From Acidimicrobiales bacterium AG-410-I20 (GTDB lineage: Bacteria; Actinomycetota; Acidimicrobiia; Acidimicrobiales; MedAcidi-G1): a stretch of 64,000 nt of DNA. The stretch covers positions 1 through 64,000 of the forward strand of contig QCKS01000001.1 of NCBI GenBank assembly GCA_003215175.1, given 5' to 3'. The notes under the pieces were generated by a model. It was not told the DNA's origin. It saw only the letters and a list, made by a program, of their open reading frames with translations, and made no database searches. A program made the position numbers and the translations under genes. Below, one piece after another: positions 18,001 through 26,259 of the stretch (the stretch's first letter is position 1; every line of letters starts with the position of its first letter).

Positions 18001-18586
18001 GCTTGAAGCAGGAACAAGTTATTTAAAGTGGCCAAAAGGTAGCGCCTTCTATTTTGATGGCTTAAATGTTCCATATAACCATCAAAATGAATGGGCTTTA
18101 GGGGTTCTTAAACTCCAAGATAGATTTCAAATTAATCCAGATACTGTCACAGCAGCAGAAGAAATTCTTGCCTATTTCCACTCACAAATAGTTGAACCTG
18201 AAGGAGGAAAGTTACCGGAAGATGGTCGCTGGCCTTATTGGTGGGGGACAGCATCAGATGGCTGGACCGAAACAGCTGAAATTTCTACAAACATGCCGGC
18301 CTACACAGGAGATACTGGTGATGCTTGGATTTCTTTCAGGTCCATTGACTCCTTTGCGATGTTGGAATGGAGCGACTTCCTAGACCAAGGTGCTAAAGAA
18401 AAACTAGTAATCAGCTTGACCCAACTAATTGAATCTGGTCAGGTTCTACCACAGGTAGCGAGAGACCTCCCTCTAAGCGAAAGAGGGATAAATTTTGATG
18501 AAACAACGATAGGAGTTTTTGGAAGAGCATCAAGTCCAGCGGAGATACCTGAAACCGTTTGGATCCAAGCCATAGCACACCACTAA
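15023..18586 (+). CDS. Very large lipoprotein with two helical-toroid-like halves and a central beta region
   Basis: About 1187 aa from ATG 15023 (the next codon is also ATG; a TTG at 15008 is an alternative start). The lipoprotein signal ends in FASGC (Cys25). I see no catalytic motif I can name. Residues about 155-530 and 850-1185 look alpha-helical, with spaced Trp/Gly/Tyr motifs (GWGLPFAWDAFG; RWPYWWGTAS) reminiscent of alpha/alpha toroids in C5-epimerases, lyases and glycoside hydrolases. The middle (about 560-840) is beta-rich with repeated strand-turn units, possibly a propeller. A LysM-like stretch (PGQSLEELALNTNTDLQELL) lies near 370. It is placed directly after the uronic-acid cluster, divergently, so a role on a uronate-containing surface glycan is attractive but inferred. 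Confidence 0.6.
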   Translation: MMINRVKQASIWIYLLSAALFASGCSSSDTNQVVNQNQSPTTVVVEPPIFEPPQEPVSVDPLQVLPVKVKDTVYLRLTIAEDLLPLKTSRLIEMSLDEGATWSEISGEQENYLRSGQEAIKVKNIPEAKQHLFRISLTNATGEKIYSSATPAISSCEAPSGVIADLREKLTRSLAGIADYEDFITADIPKSSAAILLAEVICLKSVATHDREFMDAVGNHLLDWPDKYPSEKFGWGLPFAWDAFGDGTENNPNTVYSISTGLVIKALLDWAEVSSTEVQNRVYEVVDKSLQEWVQSDSFTPLGQLAYSLSPYDNQLDVFNASAMLAGQMQRFSLLSETNQAKYEEVADQVMQSLLDNHRQEQIQLKLRLQPGQSLEELALNTNTDLQELLSSNGFDQDNYPKDFDLLEMPQNIESGWYWSYSSQETTPNDLTHAGYIVDGIFSYVSNGGLLASQFNQEQISKHLTTFQSQGLISHELLGWPRWRLHELTKQEWRTPRLYDVGWSLYLSGELGVEIETLQVAACSDGLSYRQDGAHYLKYPRYINLDNAPNPEIHEYMAYFYLGQVNSPCGYSFDLLSESSQTIPFVSIGHSSEKPIDVSVEANSHGSFIEVGENKYSLIGEGIPVDLVQTENHLLAIVRHWTSSSLEFISWNSTGHPETVTLPGQDSDLSLIFRGLAKDKDHLYIVVYDNAALENQILIYSQDNLEFLTQISLPSFEPEAGYTYEMEPPVSLLVNSSGNLEIFAGTLYATLVNGEIVENRLDGCSKILEAKRGIGSTIGVLCESNDYFEERWPEREGGFQLATIDETGLEWTQIETKGAPFNLRYDDIQKTFVWQDSGETDLSSFLRFEILNGQANGLLEFGVNNREGRISWSQIYYLNAFLDLLDGTIKATNSDISLDEKFSESLWQRLVLEIQALNQVLCIDGYESRPFTVNREPTTFAVQTSRIALLYERLINYVPSIENSVDCIKDVAESSATLENHIEVIAEEEIPGWLEAGTSYLKWPKGSAFYFDGLNVPYNHQNEWALGVLKLQDRFQINPDTVTAAEEILAYFHSQIVEPEGGKLPEDGRWPYWWGTASDGWTETAEISTNMPAYTGDTGDAWISFRSIDSFAMLEWSDFLDQGAKEKLVISLTQLIESGQVLPQVARDLPLSERGINFDETTIGVFGRASSPAEIPETVWIQAIAHH

Positions 18587-18621
18587 GGTGCTTGAGTTGA
18601 AGCAAAGTAGAATCAGTACTT

Positions 18622-19164
18622 ATGAAAATCTATACAAGAGACGGCGATGATGGAACAACAGGGTTGCTCTATGGGCAACGAGTTCCTAAAGACAGTCCAC
18701 AACCTGCAGCGTATGGAGACGTGGACGAAGCCCAATCAGCGATAGGACTTGCGCGCGCCGCAGCTGCTCCTGAAGTAGCAGAAATCCTCCTCATAATTGA
18801 AAGCGAACTTTGGATAGTTATGGCAGAGCTAGCTTGCGCTCCTGGGCAAATGCAGAAATTAAACGATGCTGGCAACCGGGTCACTTCTTCACAAGTTGAG
18901 CACCTAGAAAAACTAATTGACGAGATAACTGAAAAATATGAGCCACCAACAGAGTTTGTTGTCCCAGGAGGTAGTGAGATTTCCGCACGCTTAGACCTCG
19001 CTCGTGCAGTCACTCGTCGCGCCGAACGGGCCGTGCTAGCAGTAGTTGTAGAAGATTCTCAAATACTGCCGTACCTGAATCGCCTCGCTGATTTACTTTG
19101 GGTAATGGCTCGCTGGCAGGAAGAAACATCGATCCCATCACGTTCAATCAGACCTCAAGACTAA
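18622..19164 (+). CDS. Cob(I)alamin adenosyltransferase, PduO type
   Basis: 180 aa. The N-terminal motif MKIYTRDGDDGTTGL and the GDVDEAQSAIGLAR helix bind ATP in PduO-type ATR enzymes. RAERAV and the C-terminal YLNRLADLLWVMAR motif complete the family pattern. The enzyme transfers adenosyl from ATP to reduced cobalamin to make adenosylcobalamin, implying B12-dependent metabolism (for example methylmalonyl-CoA mutase) in this organism. It is the first of four same-strand housekeeping genes with short gaps (21, 8 and 21 bases). Confidence 0.93.
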   Translation: MKIYTRDGDDGTTGLLYGQRVPKDSPQPAAYGDVDEAQSAIGLARAAAAPEVAEILLIIESELWIVMAELACAPGQMQKLNDAGNRVTSSQVEHLEKLIDEITEKYEPPTEFVVPGGSEISARLDLARAVTRRAERAVLAVVVEDSQILPYLNRLADLLWVMARWQEETSIPSRSIRPQD

Positions 19165-19185
19165 AAATTAAACCTAAGGAAAAAA

Positions 19186-20643
19186 ATGGATATTACTTTT
19201 ACCACCGCTAGAAAAGCTCCCGCATCGTCATCTGTTGCGGCTTATGGTGTTACAACAGAAGGATTTGAAGACCCTTCATGCCGAACAGAACTTACAGCAG
19301 ATCTGGAAACCCTTAATTTCACTGCAAAAGTTGGTCAAATCCAATTGTTACCCCAAGGAAAACAAGTCACAGCCATCGTTGGGCTTGGACCCGAAGACCA
19401 ACTTGATACGAATGAGTTACGAATAGCGGCAGCAGCATTGGCACGAGCGGCTAGTCAATATAAGACAATCTCTTGTGACCTCCCTCATGTTTCTGGACTG
19501 CCGATAAACGAAGCTACACGCGCTGTAGTTGAAGGCATTGGACTAGCTTCTTACCAATTTGGATACAAATCAAAAAAATCCGAAGCAAAAATATCCAAAG
19601 TCATATTTACCGGCTCGACCTCAAACAAAACAAAAGAAGCTGTTGAAGAAGCAGTCGCAGTACTTGAAGCAGTTTCCCTTGCCCGGGATTTGGTAAATGA
19701 ACCGGGAGGATCCTTAACCCCATCAAAATTCGCTAACAAAATTAGTCGTGTTGCTAAAGACAAAGGGATCACTGTGAAGGTCATGGATGAAGCAGCAATC
19801 AAACGCGCACGACTCGGCGGACTTTTAGGCGTGAATAGAGGCTCGACTAATCCACCGCGATTTGTAGAACTCACTTACACGCCTAAAGGAAAACCAACTG
19901 GAACTCTCGCCCTTGTTGGTAAAGGCATAACATTTGATGCCGGAGGCTTATCAATAAAACCTGCTCAAGGCATGATGGACATGAAAATGGACATGGGGGG
20001 CGCAGCAGCAGTAATTGGAGCTATGTCTGCTTTCCCTGTTCTGAAACCAAAATGCAGGGTCAAGGGCTATATCCCAATGACCGACAACATGCTTGGTGGC
20101 GATGCCACACGCCCAGGCGATGTTCTTACTATCCGCAATGGAAAAACAATTGAAGTCCTAAACACCGATGCAGAAGGAAGACTTATTCTTGCAGACGCCT
20201 TGTCCCTAGCGTCTGAGAAAAAACCAGATGCAATCGTTGATTTAGCAACTTTGACCGGAGCCTGCATGGTCGCATTGGGACCAAGTATCGCTGGCCTTAT
20301 GGGCTTTAATGAGAACTTCTTGCACCAGGTAGAGGAAGCCTCAGGAACTTCCGGGGACCGTGTTTGGCGACTTCCCTTACCCTCTGACTATCGAAAGATG
20401 TATGAGTCGCCTGTCGCAGATATGCAAAACATTGGAGGATCTTATGGAGGAACTCTCACCGCCGGGCTTATTCTTAGTGAATTCGTGGCAGAAGGAATAC
20501 CTTGGGCGCATCTAGATATAGCTGGTCCAGCTTTTTCCAACTCGTCGGAGGAAGAGAGAACCAAAGGCGGCACAGGTTTTGGAGTGCGTCTCCTCATAGA
20601 TCTGGCAAGGAATTTTCGCAAACCCGAACTTGATGGAAAATAA
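19186..20643 (+). CDS. pepA: Leucyl aminopeptidase (M17 family)
   Basis: 485 aa, ATG start preceded by aaggaaaaaa, a good ribosome binding site. The N-terminal macro-like domain is followed by the M17 catalytic domain. Metal and catalytic residues are visible in GKGITFDAGG, MDMGGAA, MTDNMLGG and NTDAEGRLILADAL. It is a two-metal cytosolic enzyme releasing N-terminal residues from peptides, usually a homohexamer. Length is normal for the family. Confidence 0.95.
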   Translation: MDITFTTARKAPASSSVAAYGVTTEGFEDPSCRTELTADLETLNFTAKVGQIQLLPQGKQVTAIVGLGPEDQLDTNELRIAAAALARAASQYKTISCDLPHVSGLPINEATRAVVEGIGLASYQFGYKSKKSEAKISKVIFTGSTSNKTKEAVEEAVAVLEAVSLARDLVNEPGGSLTPSKFANKISRVAKDKGITVKVMDEAAIKRARLGGLLGVNRGSTNPPRFVELTYTPKGKPTGTLALVGKGITFDAGGLSIKPAQGMMDMKMDMGGAAAVIGAMSAFPVLKPKCRVKGYIPMTDNMLGGDATRPGDVLTIRNGKTIEVLNTDAEGRLILADALSLASEKKPDAIVDLATLTGACMVALGPSIAGLMGFNENFLHQVEEASGTSGDRVWRLPLPSDYRKMYESPVADMQNIGGSYGGTLTAGLILSEFVAEGIPWAHLDIAGPAFSNSSEEERTKGGTGFGVRLLIDLARNFRKPELDGK

Positions 20644-20651
20644 ATTCATTT

Positions 20652-21425
20652 ATGCAAAAAAACTTAGAAGACGATCTAAAAGAAGCATCACAACTCCTTG
20701 CTGAAGCAAAAAATGTTTTGGTAGTAACCGGAGCCGGAATCTCTACCGATAGTGGGATTCCTGACTTCCGAGGGCCTGAAGGGGTTTGGACAAAAAACCC
20801 AGAATTAGAGAAGGCATCTAATATTGATTTCTACGTAAACGACCCAGAGATTCGGAAAAGCAACTGGCGAGTTTTTGCAAGTGGAGAACTTTGGCCAAAT
20901 ATTAAACCTAATAAAGGCCACCTCGCTCTTTTGGATTTAGAAAAAGCTGACAAACTTGGCACACTTGTTACCCAGAATGTTGACGGACTACACCATGCAG
21001 CCGGCACTGATCCAAACAAGATTGTTGAAATCCACGGAAACGTTCGAGAAGCAGTGTGTTTATCCTGTGACTGGCGAGACAGCATTGAAACCGTTTTAGA
21101 AAGAGTGCGAAATGGCGAAGAGGATCCACACTGTGATTGCGGCGGCATAATAAAAACTGCCACCATCATGTTTGGTCAAAATCTCGTCCCCGAAGACCTA
21201 AAGAGAATGCTTGAAGCCCTTGACTCCTGCGACCTTCTTCTCACAATAGGAACGAGTTTGCAGGTTTTCCCCGTCGCTTCCGTAATTGAAGGAGCAGTTC
21301 TACGTGATGTAAAAATCGTGATCGTCAATGGACAGCCAACTTCAAGCGACATCTACGCTGAAGTAGCTGTCCAAGGGTCAATTAGCGAAGTCCTACCTCT
21401 GATTCTTAATAGCGAAGATTCATAA
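20652..21425 (+). CDS. Sir2-family NAD-dependent protein deacylase
   Basis: 257 aa. NAD-binding motif GAGISTDSGIPDFRG (about 27-41), QNVDGLH (108-114) with catalytic HGN (His128), and four zinc Cys at 136, 139, 161 and 163. The second pair is CDC rather than the common CxxC, so the Cys spacing is shortened by one residue. It removes acyl groups from lysines, producing nicotinamide and O-acyl-ADP-ribose. In bacteria it often regulates acetyl-CoA synthetases. It lies 8 bases after pepA. Confidence 0.92.
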   Translation: MQKNLEDDLKEASQLLAEAKNVLVVTGAGISTDSGIPDFRGPEGVWTKNPELEKASNIDFYVNDPEIRKSNWRVFASGELWPNIKPNKGHLALLDLEKADKLGTLVTQNVDGLHHAAGTDPNKIVEIHGNVREAVCLSCDWRDSIETVLERVRNGEEDPHCDCGGIIKTATIMFGQNLVPEDLKRMLEALDSCDLLLTIGTSLQVFPVASVIEGAVLRDVKIVIVNGQPTSSDIYAEVAVQGSISEVLPLILNSEDS

Positions 21426-21446
21426 CGAAGAAATTAAACTTCTATT

Positions 21447-22628
21447 ATGTCTTCATTTCAACAGATCCTAAGAGACGCAAAAAGTCGCATTGAAGAAACT
21501 GACTCTGTAGGGGCAGTCACACTTATCGCAGAAGGTTACAGAGTCTTAGACGTTCGTGAACCTGAGGAATATGAACAGGGAAGTGTTCCAAACGCTCTCC
21601 ATATTCCAAGAGGAATACTGGAATCAAACATTGAGAATCAAATCCCAGATTATGAACAACCACTAATTGTTATGTGTGCAAGCGGGGTTCGTTCAGTTTT
21701 CGCAACTGAAACTTTAAAACAAATGGGATACACCACAGTGGTTTCCATGGATGGTGGCTTCAACCAATGGAAACAAAATGGATTTGATTGCGAAACTCCG
21801 TACACCCTTGCCGTAAAACAGAGAACAAAGTATCAAAGGCATCTCCAACTACCTGAGGTGGGAGAAGAAGGCCAACTCAAACTACTTAACTCCAAAGTAT
21901 TGCTGCTTGGAGCTGGAGGACTTGGCTCCCCAGCTGCTATGTATCTTGCCGCAGCTGGCATAGGAACTTTAGGTGTTGTTGATATGGATTTTGTTGACGA
22001 ATCAAATCTCCAAAGACAAATACTCCACAGCGTGGATCGAATTGGAATAAGAAAAGTAGATTCCGCAAAAGAGACAATTAATGCACTGAATCCGGATGTA
22101 AACGTAATTACTTATGACACTCGACTTAACGCAGGCAATATTTTGGAAATTCTTGAAGGGTACGATGTCGTTGTAGACGGATCTGACAATTTCTCGAGCC
22201 GCTATCTGCTAAATGACGCATCAGTGAAACTCGGCATTCCAGTAGTTCACGGTTCAATTTTTCGTTTTGAAGGTCAAATCGCTGTCTTTGAGCCACGTGA
22301 AGGAGTTACATATCGTGACATGCAACCTCAAGCACCCCCTCCAGATGCTGCACCTAATTGTGCAGAAGCCGGCGTCTTAGGCGTTCTGCCAGGCATCGTA
22401 GGCTCAATACAAGCGTTAGAGACCATAAAGTTAATCCTCGATATTGGCGAAAGATTGTCAGAAAGACTCCTCATATTCAACTCTCTTGAAATGACTTTTC
22501 ATGAATACGAAATTAAAAGAGACCCAGTAAATGAAATTACTTGGGAAAATCGTGACTCTATTTCAATAGTAGAGATTGACGAAACTTGTTTTCCCCCACA
22601 AGTAGATCAGCCTCCTTCGGCAACTTAA
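21447..22628 (+). CDS. Rhodanese-E1 (MoeB/ThiF-like) fusion with rhodanese first
   Basis: 393 aa. Residues about 15-115 are a rhodanese domain with active-site loop CASGVRS (Cys77). Residues about 125-365 are a MoeB/ThiF E1-like adenylating domain with nucleotide motif GAGGLGS (155-161), DESNLQRQ (184-191) and the conserved Cys305 in NCAEAGVLG. It should adenylate the C-terminal Gly of a ubiquitin-like sulfur carrier (MoaD, ThiS or CysO) and hand over sulfur. In MoeZ/Uba4 the rhodanese is C-terminal; here the order is reversed. The two CxxC zinc pairs of MoeB are missing: TYRD stands at 288-291 and VNEI after the RDP near 368. Confidence 0.9.
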   Translation: MSSFQQILRDAKSRIEETDSVGAVTLIAEGYRVLDVREPEEYEQGSVPNALHIPRGILESNIENQIPDYEQPLIVMCASGVRSVFATETLKQMGYTTVVSMDGGFNQWKQNGFDCETPYTLAVKQRTKYQRHLQLPEVGEEGQLKLLNSKVLLLGAGGLGSPAAMYLAAAGIGTLGVVDMDFVDESNLQRQILHSVDRIGIRKVDSAKETINALNPDVNVITYDTRLNAGNILEILEGYDVVVDGSDNFSSRYLLNDASVKLGIPVVHGSIFRFEGQIAVFEPREGVTYRDMQPQAPPPDAAPNCAEAGVLGVLPGIVGSIQALETIKLILDIGERLSERLLIFNSLEMTFHEYEIKRDPVNEITWENRDSISIVEIDETCFPPQVDQPPSAT

Positions 22629-22630
22629 AG

Positions 22631-23941
22631 ATGGGTAGAAAGGAAATCCTTAAGAAAGGGATATTAGGTCGCCTTATTCAGCGGTTACCCCATGGAACGA
22701 TCTCTATAGGTGGCGGTCTCCTTATTAACGGAATCACTGCTTATATTTTCATCACAATTTCTTCACGAGATTTGGGTGCTGAGGCCTACTCGCCAGTCGC
22801 CCTTTTATGGGCAATGAGTTTTCTTCTCGGCATCGGGTTCTTCCTACCTCTTGAACAAGAAACATCACGAATAGTGGCAAGTCGGATCAGTAGAGGAGAA
22901 GGTGTAGGACCAGTAATTCGCTCAGCCGGTCAACTTGGGGCGTCATTAGCTGGAGTCCTATTAGTTGCTTCTTTAGTGGCAAATCAGTGGTTCACAAATG
23001 AATTTTTCAACGGAGAAACAACGCTGTTCATAGGACTTCTTCTTGTTGTAATCGGACTCGGAACAGCACATTTGGTAAAAGGGACACTGGCCGGTCTCGG
23101 CCGGTTCAATAGTTATGCCCGATATGTAATAGGAGAGGGAATAGGGCGACTTCTTCTCGTTATTGCAGTTGTAATTTTCACCACAAAAAACGTTGGCGCA
23201 TATGGGCTAGCCATAGGACTAGCTCCATTTATAGGAATCTTTACTGCGACCTATAAACAAAAAGGAGTATTTACGTCTGGGCCGAAAGCAAAAATAGGTG
23301 ACCTTTCTCGAGCTCTAGGATCATTATTATTAGCTTCAGTGTCAACTGCTCTCGTGTTAAATGCAAGCCCCCTAGCAGTGCAGCTTCTCGCGAATGATCA
23401 ACAAATTGATGAGTCTGGAAAATTTCTTAACGCTTTGCTAGTAGCTCGAGTCCCACTTTTCTTTTTCCAAGCAGTCCAAGCAGCTTTACTTCCACGGTTA
23501 TCAGGATTAGTTGGTCAAGAAAAATTTTCCGAATTATGGAAAGAACTAAAACGCCTCCTTACCTTAGTTATAGGTTTAGGTGCAGCCGCAGTCCTATTTA
23601 TGACGTTGTTTGGTCCTCACATCGTAGTCCTCGCCTTCGGGGAAGAGTTTCGAGTAACCAGCGGTGATATGGCCTTACTTTCTTGCTCAAGTGCGGGACT
23701 AATGATCGCCTTATCACTCACTCAGGCACTAATCGCTTGCAAAGTACAAGGAAGAATGGCTTCCGCATGGGTAATAGGAGTCGGTGTCTTCCCCGCAGCA
23801 CTTCAAATAGCTCCAAATGATCTTTTTCTAAGAGTTGAAATCGCGTTAATTGTCACCGTATTCACCACATCACTACTGATGTTTGCTTTACTCATGAGAA
23901 CACTTCAGAAGGTTCCTTCAAATCAGATACAGAGAAACTAG
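22631..23941 (+). CDS. Flippase-like polytopic membrane protein (MOP superfamily)
   Basis: About 436 aa from ATG 22631, two bases after the preceding stop; a TTG start at 22586 would overlap the E1 gene and add an implausible tail. About 12 membrane segments. The layout (SSRDLGAEAYSPVALLWAMSF at the start, VARVPLFFFQAVQAALLPRL in the middle) matches actinobacterial polysaccharide-flippase/MatE-like proteins. Probably a second lipid-linked glycan or lipid II-type exporter; function is inferred from topology. Confidence 0.72.
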   Translation: MGRKEILKKGILGRLIQRLPHGTISIGGGLLINGITAYIFITISSRDLGAEAYSPVALLWAMSFLLGIGFFLPLEQETSRIVASRISRGEGVGPVIRSAGQLGASLAGVLLVASLVANQWFTNEFFNGETTLFIGLLLVVIGLGTAHLVKGTLAGLGRFNSYARYVIGEGIGRLLLVIAVVIFTTKNVGAYGLAIGLAPFIGIFTATYKQKGVFTSGPKAKIGDLSRALGSLLLASVSTALVLNASPLAVQLLANDQQIDESGKFLNALLVARVPLFFFQAVQAALLPRLSGLVGQEKFSELWKELKRLLTLVIGLGAAAVLFMTLFGPHIVVLAFGEEFRVTSGDMALLSCSSAGLMIALSLTQALIACKVQGRMASAWVIGVGVFPAALQIAPNDLFLRVEIALIVTVFTTSLLMFALLMRTLQKVPSNQIQRN

Positions 23942-24061
23942 TCAGAGAATTAGACCCTACTTCCATTCATATTCTCAATTATCTAAACTTAATCTTGGGT
24001 GGACCAAAAGTTAAAAAATTCATTTTCTCTAATACAAAGTAGAGCGGAAGACGTACCCCCA

Positions 24062-26257
24062 ATGAGACAAAGCAAGAAAAATAGATTTACGCGCCGATCA
24101 GCGTTAGTACTTGTTTTGGCTCTACTCTGCACCGGTTTAGCTGCTAGTCCTGCTGGAGCAGATGCCACGTATGTAGTTGTTTCTGGAGACACGCTTTCCG
24201 GCATAGCGGAAGACCACGGTATTTCATTACAAGAGTTGTTAGACGCAAATAATTTGGACGTAAACGACATCATTTATGTTGGGCAACAATTAACCATTCC
24301 AGGCGTTGAAGAGTACGTCACTAGCTATGGAGACTTAGTGGTAGAGGGCAGAGGTTGGGGCCATGGACGTGGTATGGGTCAATATGGATCTCTCGGGTAT
24401 GCCATAGATGAAGGTTGGACAAGAGATCAAATTCTTGAACATTTTTATGGGAATACCACAGCTTCGGTTCTTGATCCACAAGAAATGACAGTCAGGCTAA
24501 GAGGCCACGATGGTTCTTCCACAAAAGTTTATGTTGAAGACGCCATTCTTGTAGTTGGAGACGAAAATGGTAACTGGATAGAACTAGATGACCAAGCTGT
24601 AAAAATAACCCTTGATGGCAACTTAGATCGCTACTCCATATCTGTGGGATCTAATTGCGGTAGCTCTTTCACAGATACAGGAATAAATATCACAAGCCCC
24701 ATTGTCAGAGTTCGCTCAGCCCACTATGCCCCACCAGTTAGTGGCAATGCTCTTGAAACCCCTCCTCCGGAGAACTCAAATGCTGGGTTCGCGATAACCG
24801 AAACAGGAGGATCAACTACGGTCGATGAAACAGGCACCACTGACACCTTCACAGTTGTCTTGAATTCACAGCCAACATCAAATGTGGTTTTGACTGTGAC
24901 CTCGGGTGACACAGATGAAGTAACTACAACCTCGCCCCTAACCTTTACTTCAGGGAACTGGAACACCCCACAAACGATTACCCTGACTGGCGTTCAAGAC
25001 AACAGCGATGATGGAGTTCAAACAATTCCGGTTGTCCTCTCAATAGACGACGCTAATTCTGATGATGCATTCGATGACCTTGCTGATCAAACGGTTTCCG
25101 TAACCGTTACCGAACCTGTTTTAACAGTCCTGAATACCGATGATGCAGACCTTGATGTGACTCTCCAATTATGTGAAGGATCAAATACGGCAACGTGGTA
25201 TCGAGGAGAGTTAAGAGCGGCACGTTACGAAGGTAATCAACGCACGGTGAATGCCTTACCACTCGAACAGTACCTCAGATCAGTGGTGCCGCGGGAAATG
25301 CCGGCAAGTTGGGCAGACGAAGGTGGAGGATCTGGTGCTATCGCCTTACAAGTGCAAGCAGTTGCCGCACGGTCATACTCTCTCGCCGAAAGTCGTTACA
25401 CCTACGCGAAAACTTGTGATACAACAAGTTGCCAAGTCTACGAAGGTAGAGAAAGCCGAAGCGGGGGCAGTCAATGGAGCAACGAAGACAGTCGCTCAGA
25501 TACTGCTATAGCCGCAACAGCTGGTTTGGTTCGCATGTGGGGAGATCAAGTAGCACGTACAGAGTTTTCAGCTTCAACCGGAGGTCACACCATCACCGTT
25601 GATTTCCCTGGAGTGCCAGATGATGGAGATGATGTAGCAATCAACCCAGTACATCGATGGACCGAGGCATTATCTTTAGCTGATGTTTTAGCCGCCTACA
25701 ACATAAATGATCTCTATGAAGCAGTTGTAGTTAGCAGAGACGGTTTTGGAGATGACGGAGGCAGGGTAGAGGATCTTGAACTTAGAACCCGTTCAGGACA
25801 AGTCGTTACTGTAAGCGGATATGACTTTCAATGGGAATTTGGATTGAAATCTAAGTGGTACACCATTGAATATGGGCCGCCTAACGCGAGTACATCTTTC
25901 CCAGAAGAGCGATACGACGAATACAGAGTAACTAGTGGGTACACCACAGAAGAGTTAGAAGGTCTACAAATGGCAGCAGATTATTTTGAGACCTCAACAG
26001 CAGAGATTCAATCTATCGCAGTTGGAATGGTCGCTTTCCTTCTCGCTCTAGCTGGAGACGGAACTGAAGTGAACCCAATAGAAAACCCACCTGAAGTCAA
26101 TGGAGAACATGCAGTAAAATCGGCTTTCTTTGCTTCCGATGGATCACAAGGGGCTTTAGAAAGTGTTGCTTCAACCTTTCAGATGAATGGGGCTCAAAGC
26201 CAGAAATTCAGCTCCTACGTTCTTGTTTTCTTAGTGGCACTCGCACAGGCGCAATAA
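24062..26257 (+). CDS. Secreted LysM and SpoIID/LytB-domain protein with a Calx-beta-like insert
   Basis: About 731 aa from ATG 24062, chosen because it begins a clear Sec signal peptide (RR-rich, then ALVLVLALLCTGLAAS, cleavage near AGADA); an upstream TTG at 23999 is less likely. Order: LysM (about 36-80, SGDTLSGIAEDHG), GRGWGHGRGMGQYG motif (about 96-109), a Thr/Ser/Asp-rich insert (about 241-359) resembling Calx-beta/cadherin-like repeats, then the SpoIID core (LPLEQYLRSVVPREMP and AVAARSYSL). SpoIID enzymes are lytic transglycosylases acting on peptidoglycan stripped of stem peptides; in non-sporulating actinobacteria the role is likely wall remodelling. The C-terminal ~130 residues are unassigned. 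Confidence 0.85.
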   Translation: MRQSKKNRFTRRSALVLVLALLCTGLAASPAGADATYVVVSGDTLSGIAEDHGISLQELLDANNLDVNDIIYVGQQLTIPGVEEYVTSYGDLVVEGRGWGHGRGMGQYGSLGYAIDEGWTRDQILEHFYGNTTASVLDPQEMTVRLRGHDGSSTKVYVEDAILVVGDENGNWIELDDQAVKITLDGNLDRYSISVGSNCGSSFTDTGINITSPIVRVRSAHYAPPVSGNALETPPPENSNAGFAITETGGSTTVDETGTTDTFTVVLNSQPTSNVVLTVTSGDTDEVTTTSPLTFTSGNWNTPQTITLTGVQDNSDDGVQTIPVVLSIDDANSDDAFDDLADQTVSVTVTEPVLTVLNTDDADLDVTLQLCEGSNTATWYRGELRAARYEGNQRTVNALPLEQYLRSVVPREMPASWADEGGGSGAIALQVQAVAARSYSLAESRYTYAKTCDTTSCQVYEGRESRSGGSQWSNEDSRSDTAIAATAGLVRMWGDQVARTEFSASTGGHTITVDFPGVPDDGDDVAINPVHRWTEALSLADVLAAYNINDLYEAVVVSRDGFGDDGGRVEDLELRTRSGQVVTVSGYDFQWEFGLKSKWYTIEYGPPNASTSFPEERYDEYRVTSGYTTEELEGLQMAADYFETSTAEIQSIAVGMVAFLLALAGDGTEVNPIENPPEVNGEHAVKSAFFASDGSQGALESVASTFQMNGAQSQKFSSYVLVFLVALAQAQ

Positions 26258-26259
26258 AG

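Noticed and set aside
22586-22630. Longer start of the second flippase-like protein
   Set aside because: A TTG start inside the E1 gene adding a polar tail is less likely than the ATG two bases after the stop.
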